A DNA stretch of 64,000 nucleotides from assembly GCF_004123835.1 (NCBI RefSeq), contig NZ_MZMU01000003.1, positions 1,178,001 to 1,242,000 on the forward strand, written 5' to 3'. Positions 44,703 through 55,258 of the stretch are shown piece after piece (the stretch's first letter is position 1; each line of letters begins with the position of its first letter). The position numbers and the translations under genes are program-made. Under the pieces are notes generated by a model. That model ran no database searches. It saw nothing but the letters and a program-made list of their open reading frames with translations, and was not told where the DNA came from. Source of the DNA: Rhizobium leguminosarum (GTDB lineage Bacteria; Pseudomonadota; Alphaproteobacteria; Rhizobiales; Rhizobiaceae).

Positions 44703-46103
44703 TCATTCCGCCGCCTGATAGGTGGGGCTCCGGGCGGCCGATGTTCGCGGACCGGCGGCTGCAAGCAGGGTGATCGCCACCGCAAGCAGCGCCACGAACG
44801 CGATCCCGGCGACATAGGGGTTCCAGCCGAAATGCGGTGCGGCGCCGAAGACTGCCGAGGTAGCCGCAAGCACGATGCCGCCGCCGATCTGGAAGGAGGC
44901 GAAAAGCAATCCGGAGGCGAGCCCCGACTTGTCGTCCTCCACGTCGGAAAGGGCCGCGACCTGTACCGAGGGGTAGGTCATGGCGTAGCCGAGACCGAGC
45001 GGGATCTGCGAGAACAGCACGAGCAGGATCGGGTCGACATGACCGAGTGCTGTCACCCAGAAGATATAGCTGAACGCCTGCAGGCCGACACCCGCCGCCA
45101 TCAGCCCGGTGGCGCCGCGATTTTGCGCGAGCGTCGCAAAACGTGGCGCCAGGAACATCACGAAGACGCCGCCAAGCGCAAAGCAGAAGCCGGTTGTGAA
45201 GGCCGACCAGCCGATGACGTTCTGATAATAGAGCGTCGCCAGGAACTGGAAGCCGACATAGGCGCCCTGGAAGAGCGCGGCGATCGCATTGGCATGCCGG
45301 AGCTTGGCCCGGCGGAACATGCCGAGCGGTACCATCGGATCGGCATGCCGCGCTTCGACCACGAGGAAGAGCAGGATCAGCACCAGCGACGCGACGAGCG
45401 AACCCCAGGTCGCAAAAGCCTGCCAGCCGGCGGCCGCAGCATTGGTGATGCCGAAGACGAAGAGCAGCAGCCCGGGTGTGATCGTCAGCGCGCCGGCCCA
45501 GTCGAAGCTCGGCCGCGGTCCTGTCCTTTTGGAGTCGGCCGGCAGCGCCAGCGGCGCCAGAAGGAGCGTCAGGATGGCGACGGGCGCGCCCATTACAAGC
45601 GTCGCCCGCCAGCTGAAGATCGTCGCGGCACCGCCGAGCACCATGCCGAGCACGAAGCCGGTGGCGCCGGTCGAGGCGAAGACGCCGAGCGCCTTTGCCC
45701 GGGCGGTTCCCTCGCCGAAGACGGAGAGCAGCAGCGCAAGGGCCGCCGGGGCGGTAAAGGCAGCCGCAATGCCCTTGACCAATCGGGCGGCGATCAGCGT
45801 CGGCCCGCTGTCGACGAAGCCGCCGGCGATGCTGGCGGCAGCAAAGATCGCCAGCGACCAGAGGAAGACGCGGCGGTGGCCGAAGACGTCGGCGACCCGC
45901 CCGCCGAGCAGCAGGAAGCCGCCATAGCCGAGTACGTAGGCGCTGACGGCCCATTGCAGCGATGTCGCCTCCATGCCGAGTTCGGCCTGGATGGCAGGCA
46001 AGGCAACGCCGATGGTGGAGACGTCCATGGCGTCGAGAAAGTTGGCGGTGCAGAGCAGCAGCAATGCCAGCCCCGCCCCGCCTCGCGATTTGGAAAATGT
46101 CAT
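44703..46103 (-). CDS. MFS transporter, DHA2 (EmrB/QacA-like)
   Basis: A 466-residue 14-helix exporter. LDAMDVSTIGVALPAIQAELG near residue 18 is the family N-terminal signature, and SGLLFASFQIGGGI near residue 395 the late one. The ATG at 46103 has AAGGAACG at a good distance; an in-frame ATG ten codons upstream lacks one. It is divergent from a LysR regulator 123 bases away, which probably controls it. Exported compound unknown. Confidence 0.9.
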   Translation of the reverse strand: MTFSKSRGGAGLALLLLCTANFLDAMDVSTIGVALPAIQAELGMEATSLQWAVSAYVLGYGGFLLLGGRVADVFGHRRVFLWSLAIFAAASIAGGFVDSGPTLIAARLVKGIAAAFTAPAALALLLSVFGEGTARAKALGVFASTGATGFVLGMVLGGAATIFSWRATLVMGAPVAILTLLLAPLALPADSKRTGPRPSFDWAGALTITPGLLLFVFGITNAAAAGWQAFATWGSLVASLVLILLFLVVEARHADPMVPLGMFRRAKLRHANAIAALFQGAYVGFQFLATLYYQNVIGWSAFTTGFCFALGGVFVMFLAPRFATLAQNRGATGLMAAGVGLQAFSYIFWVTALGHVDPILLVLFSQIPLGLGYAMTYPSVQVAALSDVEDDKSGLASGLLFASFQIGGGIVLAATSAVFGAAPHFGWNPYVAGIAFVALLAVAITLLAAAGPRTSAARSPTYQAAE

Positions 46104-46185
46104 CGAAATCGTTCCTTCGTTGCTGCCGCTCATCGGGGGAGGTTGCCGGGCGGCAGGGGAACGAGAAAATGTACAGCTTCCATTC

Positions 46186-46202
46186 CTATTGCAAATTGAT
46201 AG
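46186..46202. promoter_or_regulatory. LysR-type binding site candidate
   Basis: CTATTGCAAATTGATAG is an imperfect dyad (CTAT-N9-ATAG) containing the T-N11-A pattern of LysR boxes. It lies between the divergent MFS and LysR genes, 24 bases before the LysR start. Confidence 0.5.
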
Positions 46203-46226
46203 TAGCCATGCCAGGTATTACTCACG

Positions 46227-47189
46227 ATGATGAATGATGCCACTCTTCGCAAGATCGACCTCAATCTCCTGCTGGCCTTTTCGGTGCTGATGCAGGAGCG
46301 CAATGTCAGTCGCGCCGCCGAGCGGTTGCTGCTCGGCCAGCCGGGCCTGTCGGCCGCTTTGCGACGCCTGCGCGAGGCGCTGGACGACGAATTGTTCGTG
46401 CGTGTCGGCCGCGGCTTGCAACCGACTCCGCGCGCCCTTTCCATCGCTCCGGCGATCGAGGATGCGCTGTCGGGCATCGAGCGCGCCATCCGCCCGCAGG
46501 CCGAATTCGATCCGGCAAGCTGGCAGGGCGAGTTCCGCATCGGCATGTGCGACAATCTCGAATCGGCCTTCTTCGGCCCGCTTGCCGCCCGTCTTCTCCA
46601 GCTTTCACCCGGCGCCCGGCTGATCGGCATCGCTTCCGAAAAGCGCGATGCTGCGCGCCGACTGGACGAGGGCGTCTTCGACTTCAGCGTCTCCGTGCAC
46701 GACGAACCGGCCTCCTGGCACATCCGCGCGCCGCTGTTCGACCAGGCATCGATCTGCATTTACGACGAAGCTCAACTCCGCCTAAAGGCGCCGCTGAGCC
46801 TCAAGGATTTCGCCAATGTCGCCCACGTCACCGTCTCGTTCGAAGGCAATGCCGCGACCAGCATCGACATCGCGCTGAGCCGCGCCGGCCACGTCAGACA
46901 GGTGGTAGCGACCGTGCCGCGCTTTTCTGCCTTGCCGACGGCGCTGCGGGCCATGCCCGCCATCGCCACCGTGCCGGAATCGATCGGCCGATGCATGGCG
47001 CAATTGCATGGGCTGACGATCTGCCAGCTGCCGCTTCCTCTGCCCGCCGATCCCGTGACGATGCTCTATCGCCGCGTCGACCAGGCCGACGGCCGGGCGC
47101 GCTGGTTTCGCCGCCTGTTCCTCGACGTCGCCAGCCAGGCGCTCGAAGCCTCCGGCTGCCGCGTATCCATATCGAGAGTTGCGGCCTGA
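46227..47189 (+). CDS. LysR family transcriptional regulator
   Basis: A 320-residue regulator. The winged helix is at residues 7-66 (LRKIDLNLLLAFSVLMQERNVSRAAERL, then GQPGLSAALRRLREAL). The rest is the two-lobed effector domain. The sequence style, LNLLLAF-x-VLM-x-E-RNVSRAAERL, is of the NodD/LeuO-like subgroup. It is divergent from the DHA2 transporter and probably controls it. Convergent with the VOC gene. Confidence 0.9.
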   Translation: MMNDATLRKIDLNLLLAFSVLMQERNVSRAAERLLLGQPGLSAALRRLREALDDELFVRVGRGLQPTPRALSIAPAIEDALSGIERAIRPQAEFDPASWQGEFRIGMCDNLESAFFGPLAARLLQLSPGARLIGIASEKRDAARRLDEGVFDFSVSVHDEPASWHIRAPLFDQASICIYDEAQLRLKAPLSLKDFANVAHVTVSFEGNAATSIDIALSRAGHVRQVVATVPRFSALPTALRAMPAIATVPESIGRCMAQLHGLTICQLPLPLPADPVTMLYRRVDQADGRARWFRRLFLDVASQALEASGCRVSISRVAA

Positions 47190-47193
47190 TCTT

Positions 47194-47574
47194 TTAAAGT
47201 TCGCCTTTGTGAAAATACGCTTCGAGGCGGTAGCCGTCCGGGTCGATGATGAAGGCGGCATAATAGAAGCGCCCGTAATCCGGCCGCACACCCGGTTCAC
47301 CATTATCCGTGCCGCCGCATGCGACGGCCGCCGCGTGAAAGGCATCGACCGCCGCCTCATCAGGCGCGATGAAGCAGAAATGCAGCCCGGATCGCATGTC
47401 GGCAACAACAGGCTGTTCGACCTGCATCACCCAGAGCCCGACCGTTTCCGGGCCGTAGCCGATCGTGGTGTCGGAATTGGACAGGCGCTCATATCCGAGC
47501 GGCGCCAGCGCCGCATCGTAGAAACGGCGCGCTCTTTCCAGGTCTTTTACGCCGATGGAAATATGATCGAACAT
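47194..47574 (-). CDS. VOC (glyoxalase/bleomycin resistance) family protein
   Basis: A 126-residue single-chain VOC protein. The metal ligands are H4 (MFDHISIGV), H70 (GLHFCFIAP) and E near residue 119 (YRLEAYFHK). The layout DLERARRFYDAALAPLGYERL is typical. Substrate unknown; members include lactoylglutathione lyases and drug-binding proteins. It ends five bases from the LysR stop. Confidence 0.9.
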   Translation of the reverse strand: MFDHISIGVKDLERARRFYDAALAPLGYERLSNSDTTIGYGPETVGLWVMQVEQPVVADMRSGLHFCFIAPDEAAVDAFHAAAVACGGTDNGEPGVRPDYGRFYYAAFIIDPDGYRLEAYFHKGEL

Positions 47575-47655
47575 GGACTGCGAAACTCCCTATCTTCCGC
47601 TAATGACTGCTCACACCCAAGATGGCTCGACGCCGACATCTTTCAACCGCTGTTC

Positions 47656-47681
47656 TAAAGCACGTCGCGCCAAAGTGTGTG
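47656..47681 (+). repeat. Fragment of a family-B repeat
   Basis: CTAAAGCACGTCGCGC then CAAAGTGTG matches only the first half of family B; the second half is missing. It lies upstream of the VOC gene. Confidence 0.6.
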
Positions 47682-47757
47682 GGAGAGGCAATCCTACGAC
47701 CTGCCGCCTGCGGCAAAGCCTGAGGCTGGACACTGCCGCATCCGCCCAGGTCTCGTT

Positions 47758-48600
47758 CTAAACAGCGCCCTCGGCAACGCTTTGCATCTGCTGCAGGTCC
47801 GCCACCTCATAGGTCCAGACTCGAAACGCCTTCAGTACATGCGGTCCGAAGGAATTGATGAGCGGTATGTCGGCGGCGTCGCGCCCGCGTGCGACGATGA
47901 TACGACCGATCCGCGGCGTGTTGTTGCGCGGATCGAATGCATGCCATGCACCGTCAAGGAAGACCTCGATCCAGGCGCTGAAATCCATCGGATCAACGAC
48001 GGGAATACCGATGTCGCCGAGATGGCCATTGATATACCGGGCAGGAATGTTGAGGCAACGGCACAACGCCACCGCGAGATGCGCAAAGTCGCGACAGACG
48101 CCGACACGTTCGTGAAACGCCTCGAAGGCTGTCCGCGTCGATCGCGCCTGCATGTAGTCGAACTGGATATGGCCGTGAACGAAGTCGCAGATCGCCTGAA
48201 CGCGGCCCCAGCCGGGTGAGACGGCGCCGAACATATCCCACGCAATTTGACTGAGACGATCCGTCTCGCAATAGCGGCTGCCCATCAGGTAGACGAGGCA
48301 ATCATCCGGCAACGCCGAAACCGGGAGTTCCGTGGCGCCTGGCAGCGACCTGTCCGGTTTGCCGTCGTCTTCGATCGTCGCATCGCCCCATATGGTCAGG
48401 TCGCCCGCTGGGGCAACCAGCCGAAGACAGCGGTTGCCGAAGAGGTCGCGATAAGTCGAAGTGGGAACATCGGGCGTGGTGAATACCGTTTCCGGAATTC
48501 TGATGTCGGCCGCACGATCCTCATGCACCGACAACAGACATACCAATGCGGTCGGCTGTGGGCAGGTCAGCGTGATTTCATAGCCGTAACGGATCAACAT
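47758..48600 (-). CDS. Transglutaminase-like cysteine peptidase family protein
   Basis: A 280-residue protein with an N-terminal beta domain (as in bacterial transglutaminase N) and a core papain-like domain. The catalytic Cys169 is in GVCRDFAHLA; the His and Asp are in WHAFDPRNN near residue 224. SGWGRVQAICDFVHGHI-type sequence precedes it. No signal peptide, so cytoplasmic. It is the last gene of a tight five-gene operon with four small uncharacterised proteins. Members are proteases, peptidases or amidases; the substrate is unknown. Confidence 0.85.
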   Translation of the reverse strand: MLIRYGYEITLTCPQPTALVCLLSVHEDRAADIRIPETVFTTPDVPTSTYRDLFGNRCLRLVAPAGDLTIWGDATIEDDGKPDRSLPGATELPVSALPDDCLVYLMGSRYCETDRLSQIAWDMFGAVSPGWGRVQAICDFVHGHIQFDYMQARSTRTAFEAFHERVGVCRDFAHLAVALCRCLNIPARYINGHLGDIGIPVVDPMDFSAWIEVFLDGAWHAFDPRNNTPRIGRIIVARGRDAADIPLINSFGPHVLKAFRVWTYEVADLQQMQSVAEGAV

Positions 48601-48627
48601 GGAGCGTTCTCGCGCGTCCGGATCCGT

Positions 48628-48903
48628 CTAGCGGAAATCCGCCGCAGTTAGAGTATAAAAGGCGCGGCGGCGGTAGGAATAGGCTTTGTGTGCCACGTCC
48701 TGAATGGAGTTGCGCAGGGCGTCGAAAGACGAAAGCCAGCTCGTTTCCGAAGGCTCGGTTCTTTGCAATGCGGCGTCGGATTTCGCCAGCGCGCCAACCT
48801 CGATGAAGAACAACACCTGGAGCATGCCGTCATGGCCGACGAAGCGCACAGCATTTCTCGCCGCATCGAAGCTACGGCTTTGGTTCAGAAAGGCTAGCGC
48901 CAT
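48628..48903 (-). CDS. DUF1488 family protein
   Basis: A 91-residue protein of the DUF1488 family. The run SRSFDAARNAVRFVGHDGMLQV near the start and YSYRRRAFYTLTAADF at the end are typical. Function unknown. It starts inside the end of the preceding gene (10-base overlap) and lies 27 bases before the transglutaminase-like gene, so it is part of the operon that runs from 49809 to 47758. Confidence 0.8.
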   Translation of the reverse strand: MALAFLNQSRSFDAARNAVRFVGHDGMLQVLFFIEVGALAKSDAALQRTEPSETSWLSSFDALRNSIQDVAHKAYSYRRRAFYTLTAADFR

Positions 48904-49217
48904 GGTTGAACCGGCGGAGTTTCACTCCGGGCGGCGTCCGACAGCCTGAGCCATTCCTTCCGGTATCCTATGTTGAGAAGATTGAAGGACATCATGTCTT
49001 GCCCAGCCTCCGAACGGCTCTTGCCGATCATCGCATGGTCGGCGTGCACCGGAGCGCTCGCAGCGACACGATAGACGGTCCACGAACGGACAGATTCGGT
49101 CCGGCGGTCGTGTTCGATCTCCATGGAGTAGCGGCCGGGCGCGCCACATTTGTTTTCCCATGCGCCGACGGCGAAGGCATTCTGTCTTCGTTCGGCGTCG
49201 TCTTCATGGCTGTTCAC
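48894..49217 (-). CDS. Hypothetical protein, third gene of the operon
   Basis: A 107-residue protein of unknown function. The middle part, SMEIEHDRRTESVRSWTVYRV, looks like a beta-rich core. It starts at GTG 49217, which overlaps the preceding stop as GTGA. It ends ten bases into the DUF1488 gene. Its reality rests mainly on this tight packing. Confidence 0.6.
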   Translation of the reverse strand: MNSHEDDAERRQNAFAVGAWENKCGAPGRYSMEIEHDRRTESVRSWTVYRVAASAPVHADHAMIGKSRSEAGQDMMSFNLLNIGYRKEWLRLSDAARSETPPVQPWR

Positions 49218-49549
49218 GATGTCAACCTTTCGTCATTCGGGCCGTGGCCATGGCCAAACGTCCTCTCGATCAGTGTTGCGCCGCTGCCGGCGGGCGATAG
49301 AATTACCAGTTCCAGGCTATCTTCCGTCGCGACCCGCTCATGACGTTCATCGTCACTGCGGATGCGGTATTGCAGCACATTTCCTCTCAGAGGCAGCGTG
49401 GCGGTTATGCGGTATGTGTCGGGGAGCTTGGAGGGAACGACCAAGAACCCGTCTTTCACCCGGACAGTCTGTCCCACCTTGAAGATATGTGTTGCTGCCT
49501 CGCGCCGGATTGAGCGTCCATTGCGTTGCGGGATGCGCGTAGCGGTCAT
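49214..49549 (-). CDS. Hypothetical SH3-like small protein, second gene of the operon
   Basis: A 111-residue protein. After a basic N-terminus (residues 1-20) comes a region KVGQTVRVKDGFLVVPSKLP that resembles small beta-barrel (SH3- or KOW-like) sequences, then ITATLPLRGNVLQYRIRSDD. No known function; I recall the same sequence style in other rhizobia. ATG 49549 overlaps the preceding stop as ATGA, so translation is coupled. Confidence 0.75.
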   Translation of the reverse strand: MTATRIPQRNGRSIRREAATHIFKVGQTVRVKDGFLVVPSKLPDTYRITATLPLRGNVLQYRIRSDDERHERVATEDSLELVILSPAGSGATLIERTFGHGHGPNDERLTS

Positions 49550-49809
49550 GACGGTTTGTGGTCCTTTTCTAGCACGGTTTCGAGATCTGACAGGTGGATG
49601 GGCATCATCTGCTGCGTCGAACTCTGGGCGGCAATCGCCGGCAGGTGGATGAAGGCGCCGACCCGTCGCCAGGCAAGCCTGGAAACGCTATCGATCAATT
49701 CCTCGTCATAGTCGACTCGGTATTCTCCGGCTGGCTGCGCCCCGTCGAAACCGGGCAGGTAGAATGGGGATGAAAAGCGGACGACGGTTTGTGTGGTGCG
49801 ACTTGTCAC
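49546..49809 (-). CDS. Hypothetical protein, first gene of the operon
   Basis: An 87-residue protein. Typical parts are VVRFSSPFYLPGFDG near residue 8 and PAGEYRVDYDEELID near residue 25. The start is taken as GTG 49809 since GGAGG lies before it; an upstream start would add 28 residues of unlikely sequence. It is the first gene of the five-gene operon and is divergent from groES. Function unknown. Confidence 0.75.
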   Translation of the reverse strand: MTSRTTQTVVRFSSPFYLPGFDGAQPAGEYRVDYDEELIDSVSRLAWRRVGAFIHLPAIAAQSSTQQMMPIHLSDLETVLEKDHKPS

Positions 49810-50321
49810 GGCTGAGGCCTCCGCAGGAATACACCGACGCGTTTCCTGTATCGTTGAGATCCGAACCGGACGAACTCGATGCTGCCGGTACATCCGCGGT
49901 CAGCGCCAAGCTCATTCCGGATCGGAACAGGCGAACTCAACGCCGGAACGACGTCATGGATCGCTGTCGAGAATTCAGTGGTGATGGCGGGTCGTAGGTC
50001 TCTGACACCGCGAAGCCAAGTCGGCCAAATCGACGAGGCCTATCATTGCGCCTCGATTGAGTTTAAATCAAGATAAATTCTGATTTATCTATGAAAAACG
50101 CCAAATTAACTCTTCGTTCACGCAAATAAAATGGAACGCGATGGCGCAAAAAATTCCATTCATTTCCTGATTATTACAAAATGTCCGGTCGGATTGATTT
50201 CCTGAATATCTCAAAAAATTTCATGGGCGAATAATATTTCTTGGCACTCCTATCAATCGAGTGCCACGAGTGCTATTTATGAGTTGCAGCCGCCCTACGC
50301 GCCGGCAGCAGAAAGACCTCT
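49810..50321. other. Control region between the five-gene operon and groESL
   Basis: A 512-base interval between divergent operons. From 50040 to 50250 it is markedly AT-rich. The CIRCE element of groES is at 50241-50267. I found no supported gene here. Confidence 0.6.
50241..50267 (+). promoter_or_regulatory. CIRCE element (HrcA operator) of groESL
   Basis: TTGGCACTC, nine bases, GAGTGCCAC. This matches the CIRCE consensus TTAGCACTC-N9-GAGTGCTAA at most positions with the right spacing. A further GAGTGCTA half-site follows at 50268-50275. HrcA binding here would repress the operon until heat shock. Confidence 0.9.
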
Positions 50322-52323
<2,002 letters not shown>

Positions 52324-52389
52324 GAACAGCCTGAACCGGTCCGGCGTCGCTGGACGGCGCAACCCGAACAATAGACAGGGAGAATTCCA

Positions 52390-52782
52390 ATGTCCGTGCA
52401 GAGCAGCAGTAAGACATCGATCACCCAGCGTTTCGACAGCTACCAGCCGTCCAAGACGCTTCTCGTCTGGGCCTGCGTCGTCACGGCGATCGCCACGATG
52501 ATTATCGGCTTCAGCTGGGGAGGTTGGGTCACAGGCGGCACGTCGAGCAAAGCGGCAGTCGCCGCCGGCGACGTTGCCCGCGGAGAGCTGGCGTCTGCCA
52601 TTTGCGTCGAGCGGTTCAATGCGGCGCCGGATGCGAGCGCTAAACTGATCGAGTTCAAGGCGATTACCGAAGGCTACAAGCAGCGGCAGTTCGTCGAGGC
52701 CGGCGGTTGGGCGACTATGCCTGGGCAGACCTCACCCGACAGCCGGAGTGTTCAAGCCTGCGCCACCGCGCTTGCCGTCTGA
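52390..52782 (+). CDS. Conserved membrane protein downstream of groEL
   Basis: A 130-residue protein with one membrane helix (residues 22-42, LLVWACVVTAIATMIIGF) and a periplasmic domain with two cysteines (SAICVERF and VQACATAL). Function unknown. CAGGGAGAATTCC precedes the ATG. It is 66 bases after groEL in the same direction, so it may belong to the heat-shock transcript. Confidence 0.8.
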   Translation: MSVQSSSKTSITQRFDSYQPSKTLLVWACVVTAIATMIIGFSWGGWVTGGTSSKAAVAAGDVARGELASAICVERFNAAPDASAKLIEFKAITEGYKQRQFVEAGGWATMPGQTSPDSRSVQACATALAV

Positions 52783-52796
52783 CACCGTTTTCTAGA

Positions 52797-52821
52797 GCGC
52801 TCCGATATGTGTGCGGAGCGC
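52797..52821 (+). terminator. Hairpin after the groESL-linked membrane protein gene
   Basis: GCGCTCCG and CGGAGCGC form a perfect 8-bp stem around nine bases, 14 bases after the stop. There is no T tract, so it may be a pause, processing or Rho-linked site rather than a classic terminator. Confidence 0.5.
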
Positions 52822-52848
52822 GTCCACTCTCAAAGCAGGAAATGACCT

Positions 52849-53019
52849 ATGATCCGTTTCGTGAAAAAGAGCGACCCGCAGCCACCCGCAGAAGACGCCG
52901 GCGACAACCGCTTCCAGAAAATCCGCGAGGCAGCTGCCGACGAGCATAAGAAAGCCGCCAACGACAGCACGCGTCGCCGTCCGCCGCAGGCAACGGAAGA
53001 TGACGATCCGCTTATCTGA
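52849..53019 (+). CDS. Small charged protein, 56 residues
   Basis: Starts MIRFVKKSDPQPPAEDAGDN and ends in EDDDPLI; highly charged and probably disordered. AGGAAATGACCT precedes the ATG with AGGA about eight bases away. It follows the groESL-linked membrane protein by 66 bases. Function unknown. Confidence 0.6.
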   Translation: MIRFVKKSDPQPPAEDAGDNRFQKIREAAADEHKKAANDSTRRRPPQATEDDDPLI

Positions 53020-53118
53020 GAGGTACGAAGGCGTCCTTGAACAGGTCTCCAGCGCAGCCGTGTAAGCCGGCATAGGGCGCGATCTGAGGACAGGGACGCA
53101 CAAGGGCTCCTTGAAGAC

Positions 53119-54285
53119 CTAGCGATAATCCAGCCAGACCCCGCCGGCGTCGGCGGACCGCACGCAGTTTTCCACCCAGCGGACCCCTTCCAGTCCGGCA
53201 TCGACATCGGGAAAGACCAGCTCTTCGATCCCCGTTGGAGCGAGGCCGCGCTCTCTGTTGATGGCAAAGCCGAAGCGGCGATAGAGGTTCGCCCAGGCTT
53301 CGAAGAGACCTTCCGGGTGGCCGCCGCCGATCCGGTCGTCGATCCTGGCTTGGGGATAGAGATAGTCCATGCCGCGCTCGAGGATGCGGGCCGGTTCGCC
53401 CTGGATCTCGTAGGAGAGCTGGTTCGGCCGTTCGTCCCACCATTCGATACTGGCCTTCGAGCCGACGATGCGGATCTTCTGGCCGTGCATGGAGCCGGCA
53501 TTGACGGCGCTCGACCAGATGGTGGCGATCGCGCCATTATCATATTCCATCAGGGTCACCGCATTGTCTTCGAGCGGCGCGCGGCTCTTGACGAAGCTCT
53601 GGCGGGTGCAGAGCAGACGCTTGATCTTCAGGTGCGGCAGAATGACCTTGGCGATATAAAGCGGGTGGGTCCCGACGTCGCCGAGGACATAGCTGGGGCC
53701 TGCGAATTTCGGATCGACGCGCCAGCGCGTCGAGGGGTTCTGCTCCTCCACCGCAGCACTATGGAAACCATGGGCGAATTGCAGGTTGACGATGCGGATC
53801 TCGCCGAGATCGCCATTCCCGACCATGGCGCGCGCCTGCTCGATCATCTGATGGCCGGCGTAACCATAAGTCACGCCGACGACCCGGCCGCGCGCCTCGG
53901 AAAGCGTCTTCAGCTCTTCGGCCTCGGCGGTGGTGAAGCAGAGCGGCTTTTCGCAGATCACATGCAGATCATGTTCGAGTGCTGCCTTGCAGATCGCAAA
54001 ATGGGTGTTGTTGGGTGTTGCGATCGACACGGCCTCTATGCCGTCGGCCCGCCCGGCCTCAGTCGCAAACATCGTCGCAAAGTCCCGGTAGCTCCTGGTC
54101 TCGTCGAGGCCGAGATCGGCGCCGAAGGCGCGGCCGCGTTCCGGATCGATATCGAAGGCACCCGCCGCAAGGGCAAAGACGTCGTCGCGATGCGCTGCCG
54201 AGCGATGAATATAGCCGATCTGGCTGCCCTTGCCGCCGCCGACCATGCCCCAGCGGATCGGCTTTCGCCTGTCATTCGTCATCAT
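53119..54285 (-). CDS. Gfo/Idh/MocA family oxidoreductase
   Basis: A 388-residue NAD(P)-dependent sugar or inositol dehydrogenase. The Rossmann motif is WGMVGGGKGSQIG near residue 12. EKPLCFTTAEAEEL near residue 100 holds the conserved catalytic Lys of the EKP motif. The GDVGTHPLYIA region near residue 190 carries the second active-site residues. ATG 54285 has AGGGAAAAG upstream. Last gene of a three-gene operon with two sugar isomerases, eight bases after the second. Confidence 0.9.
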   Translation of the reverse strand: MMTNDRRKPIRWGMVGGGKGSQIGYIHRSAAHRDDVFALAAGAFDIDPERGRAFGADLGLDETRSYRDFATMFATEAGRADGIEAVSIATPNNTHFAICKAALEHDLHVICEKPLCFTTAEAEELKTLSEARGRVVGVTYGYAGHQMIEQARAMVGNGDLGEIRIVNLQFAHGFHSAAVEEQNPSTRWRVDPKFAGPSYVLGDVGTHPLYIAKVILPHLKIKRLLCTRQSFVKSRAPLEDNAVTLMEYDNGAIATIWSSAVNAGSMHGQKIRIVGSKASIEWWDERPNQLSYEIQGEPARILERGMDYLYPQARIDDRIGGGHPEGLFEAWANLYRRFGFAINRERGLAPTGIEELVFPDVDAGLEGVRWVENCVRSADAGGVWLDYR

Positions 54286-54292
54286 CTTTTCC

Positions 54293-55216
54293 CTAAAAAC
54301 CAACCGACCGCAGGTAATCGCGGCTTTGCTTCACATCTTCGAGGCTGCCGGCGACATTCCTCGGATCACGCTCCTGCTCGACGGTGATGAAGCCGTGATA
54401 GCCGATCTCCTCGAGCGTTCGCTTGACGGCGGGATAATCGATGACGCCGCGGCCGATCGGGCACATGACGCCCTGTCCGCAGGCATCGAAGAAGCGGATC
54501 TTCTCGCCAAGCACGCGGTCGAAGACGGTCTGGTCGATGTCCTTGAAGTGGACGTAGTCGAGCCTGGCGGCATAGCGACGAAGCATCTCCACGGGATCCA
54601 TGCCGGCATAATAGCTATGGCCGGTGTCGAGGCAGAAGCCGGCGACCTCCTGCGGAATGTCAGCTGCCACCCGCTCGATCTCATCGGCGAATTCGATATA
54701 GCCACCCGCATGCGGGTGGATGACGGCGCGCACGCCATATTTGCGGTGAGCGAGTTCGGCGATCGCCGTGATATTGGCGACCATCCCGGCCCAGGCCTTG
54801 TCGTCGAGACGCGGCGCACGATCGGAATGGCCGGCGGCATAGTCTCGTTCGTCGTGCCCCCAGTCCATGACCGTGAGATAGGGGGTCTTGAACCGCTGGC
54901 CCGCCACCTGTTCCGGCTGCGGCAGTCTGGTGATGACGGCGCAGATTTCCTCCGTCTGTCGCAGCAATGTCTCTCGGTTTTCAGGAGAGACCAGATCGTC
55001 GAAGATCGTGCCGGCGACGATGAAGAGATTACGCTCGGTGAGCGCCTTGGTGACGAGCGCATCATCCAGCGGCACGTAACCATAGGGCCCGAGTTCGAGG
55101 CCGCCATAGCCTGCCGCCGCCGCCTCGTCGAAGACGCGTTCCCAGGCGGGAAGGTTTGGATTGTTGACGTCGTCCACGCCCCAGCAGCAGGGGGCTGTCG
55201 TAATCGTGATGGTCAC
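54293..55216 (-). CDS. Sugar phosphate isomerase/epimerase (AP-endonuclease-2-like TIM barrel), IolE-like
   Basis: A 307-residue xylose-isomerase-like TIM barrel. The motif GYGGLELGPYGYVPLD near residue 35, the catalytic and metal residues in LDTGHSYYAGMDP near residue 198, and FITVEQERDP near the end are typical of inosose dehydratase/isomerases. Middle gene of the cluster. It may dehydrate or isomerise the keto-product of the neighbouring Gfo dehydrogenase. Confidence 0.85.
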   Translation of the reverse strand: MTITITTAPCCWGVDDVNNPNLPAWERVFDEAAAAGYGGLELGPYGYVPLDDALVTKALTERNLFIVAGTIFDDLVSPENRETLLRQTEEICAVITRLPQPEQVAGQRFKTPYLTVMDWGHDERDYAAGHSDRAPRLDDKAWAGMVANITAIAELAHRKYGVRAVIHPHAGGYIEFADEIERVAADIPQEVAGFCLDTGHSYYAGMDPVEMLRRYAARLDYVHFKDIDQTVFDRVLGEKIRFFDACGQGVMCPIGRGVIDYPAVKRTLEEIGYHGFITVEQERDPRNVAGSLEDVKQSRDYLRSVGF

Positions 55217-55258
55217 TGTTTTATTCCTGATAGTGGAATGCCGGGCGGATGTTGACGA

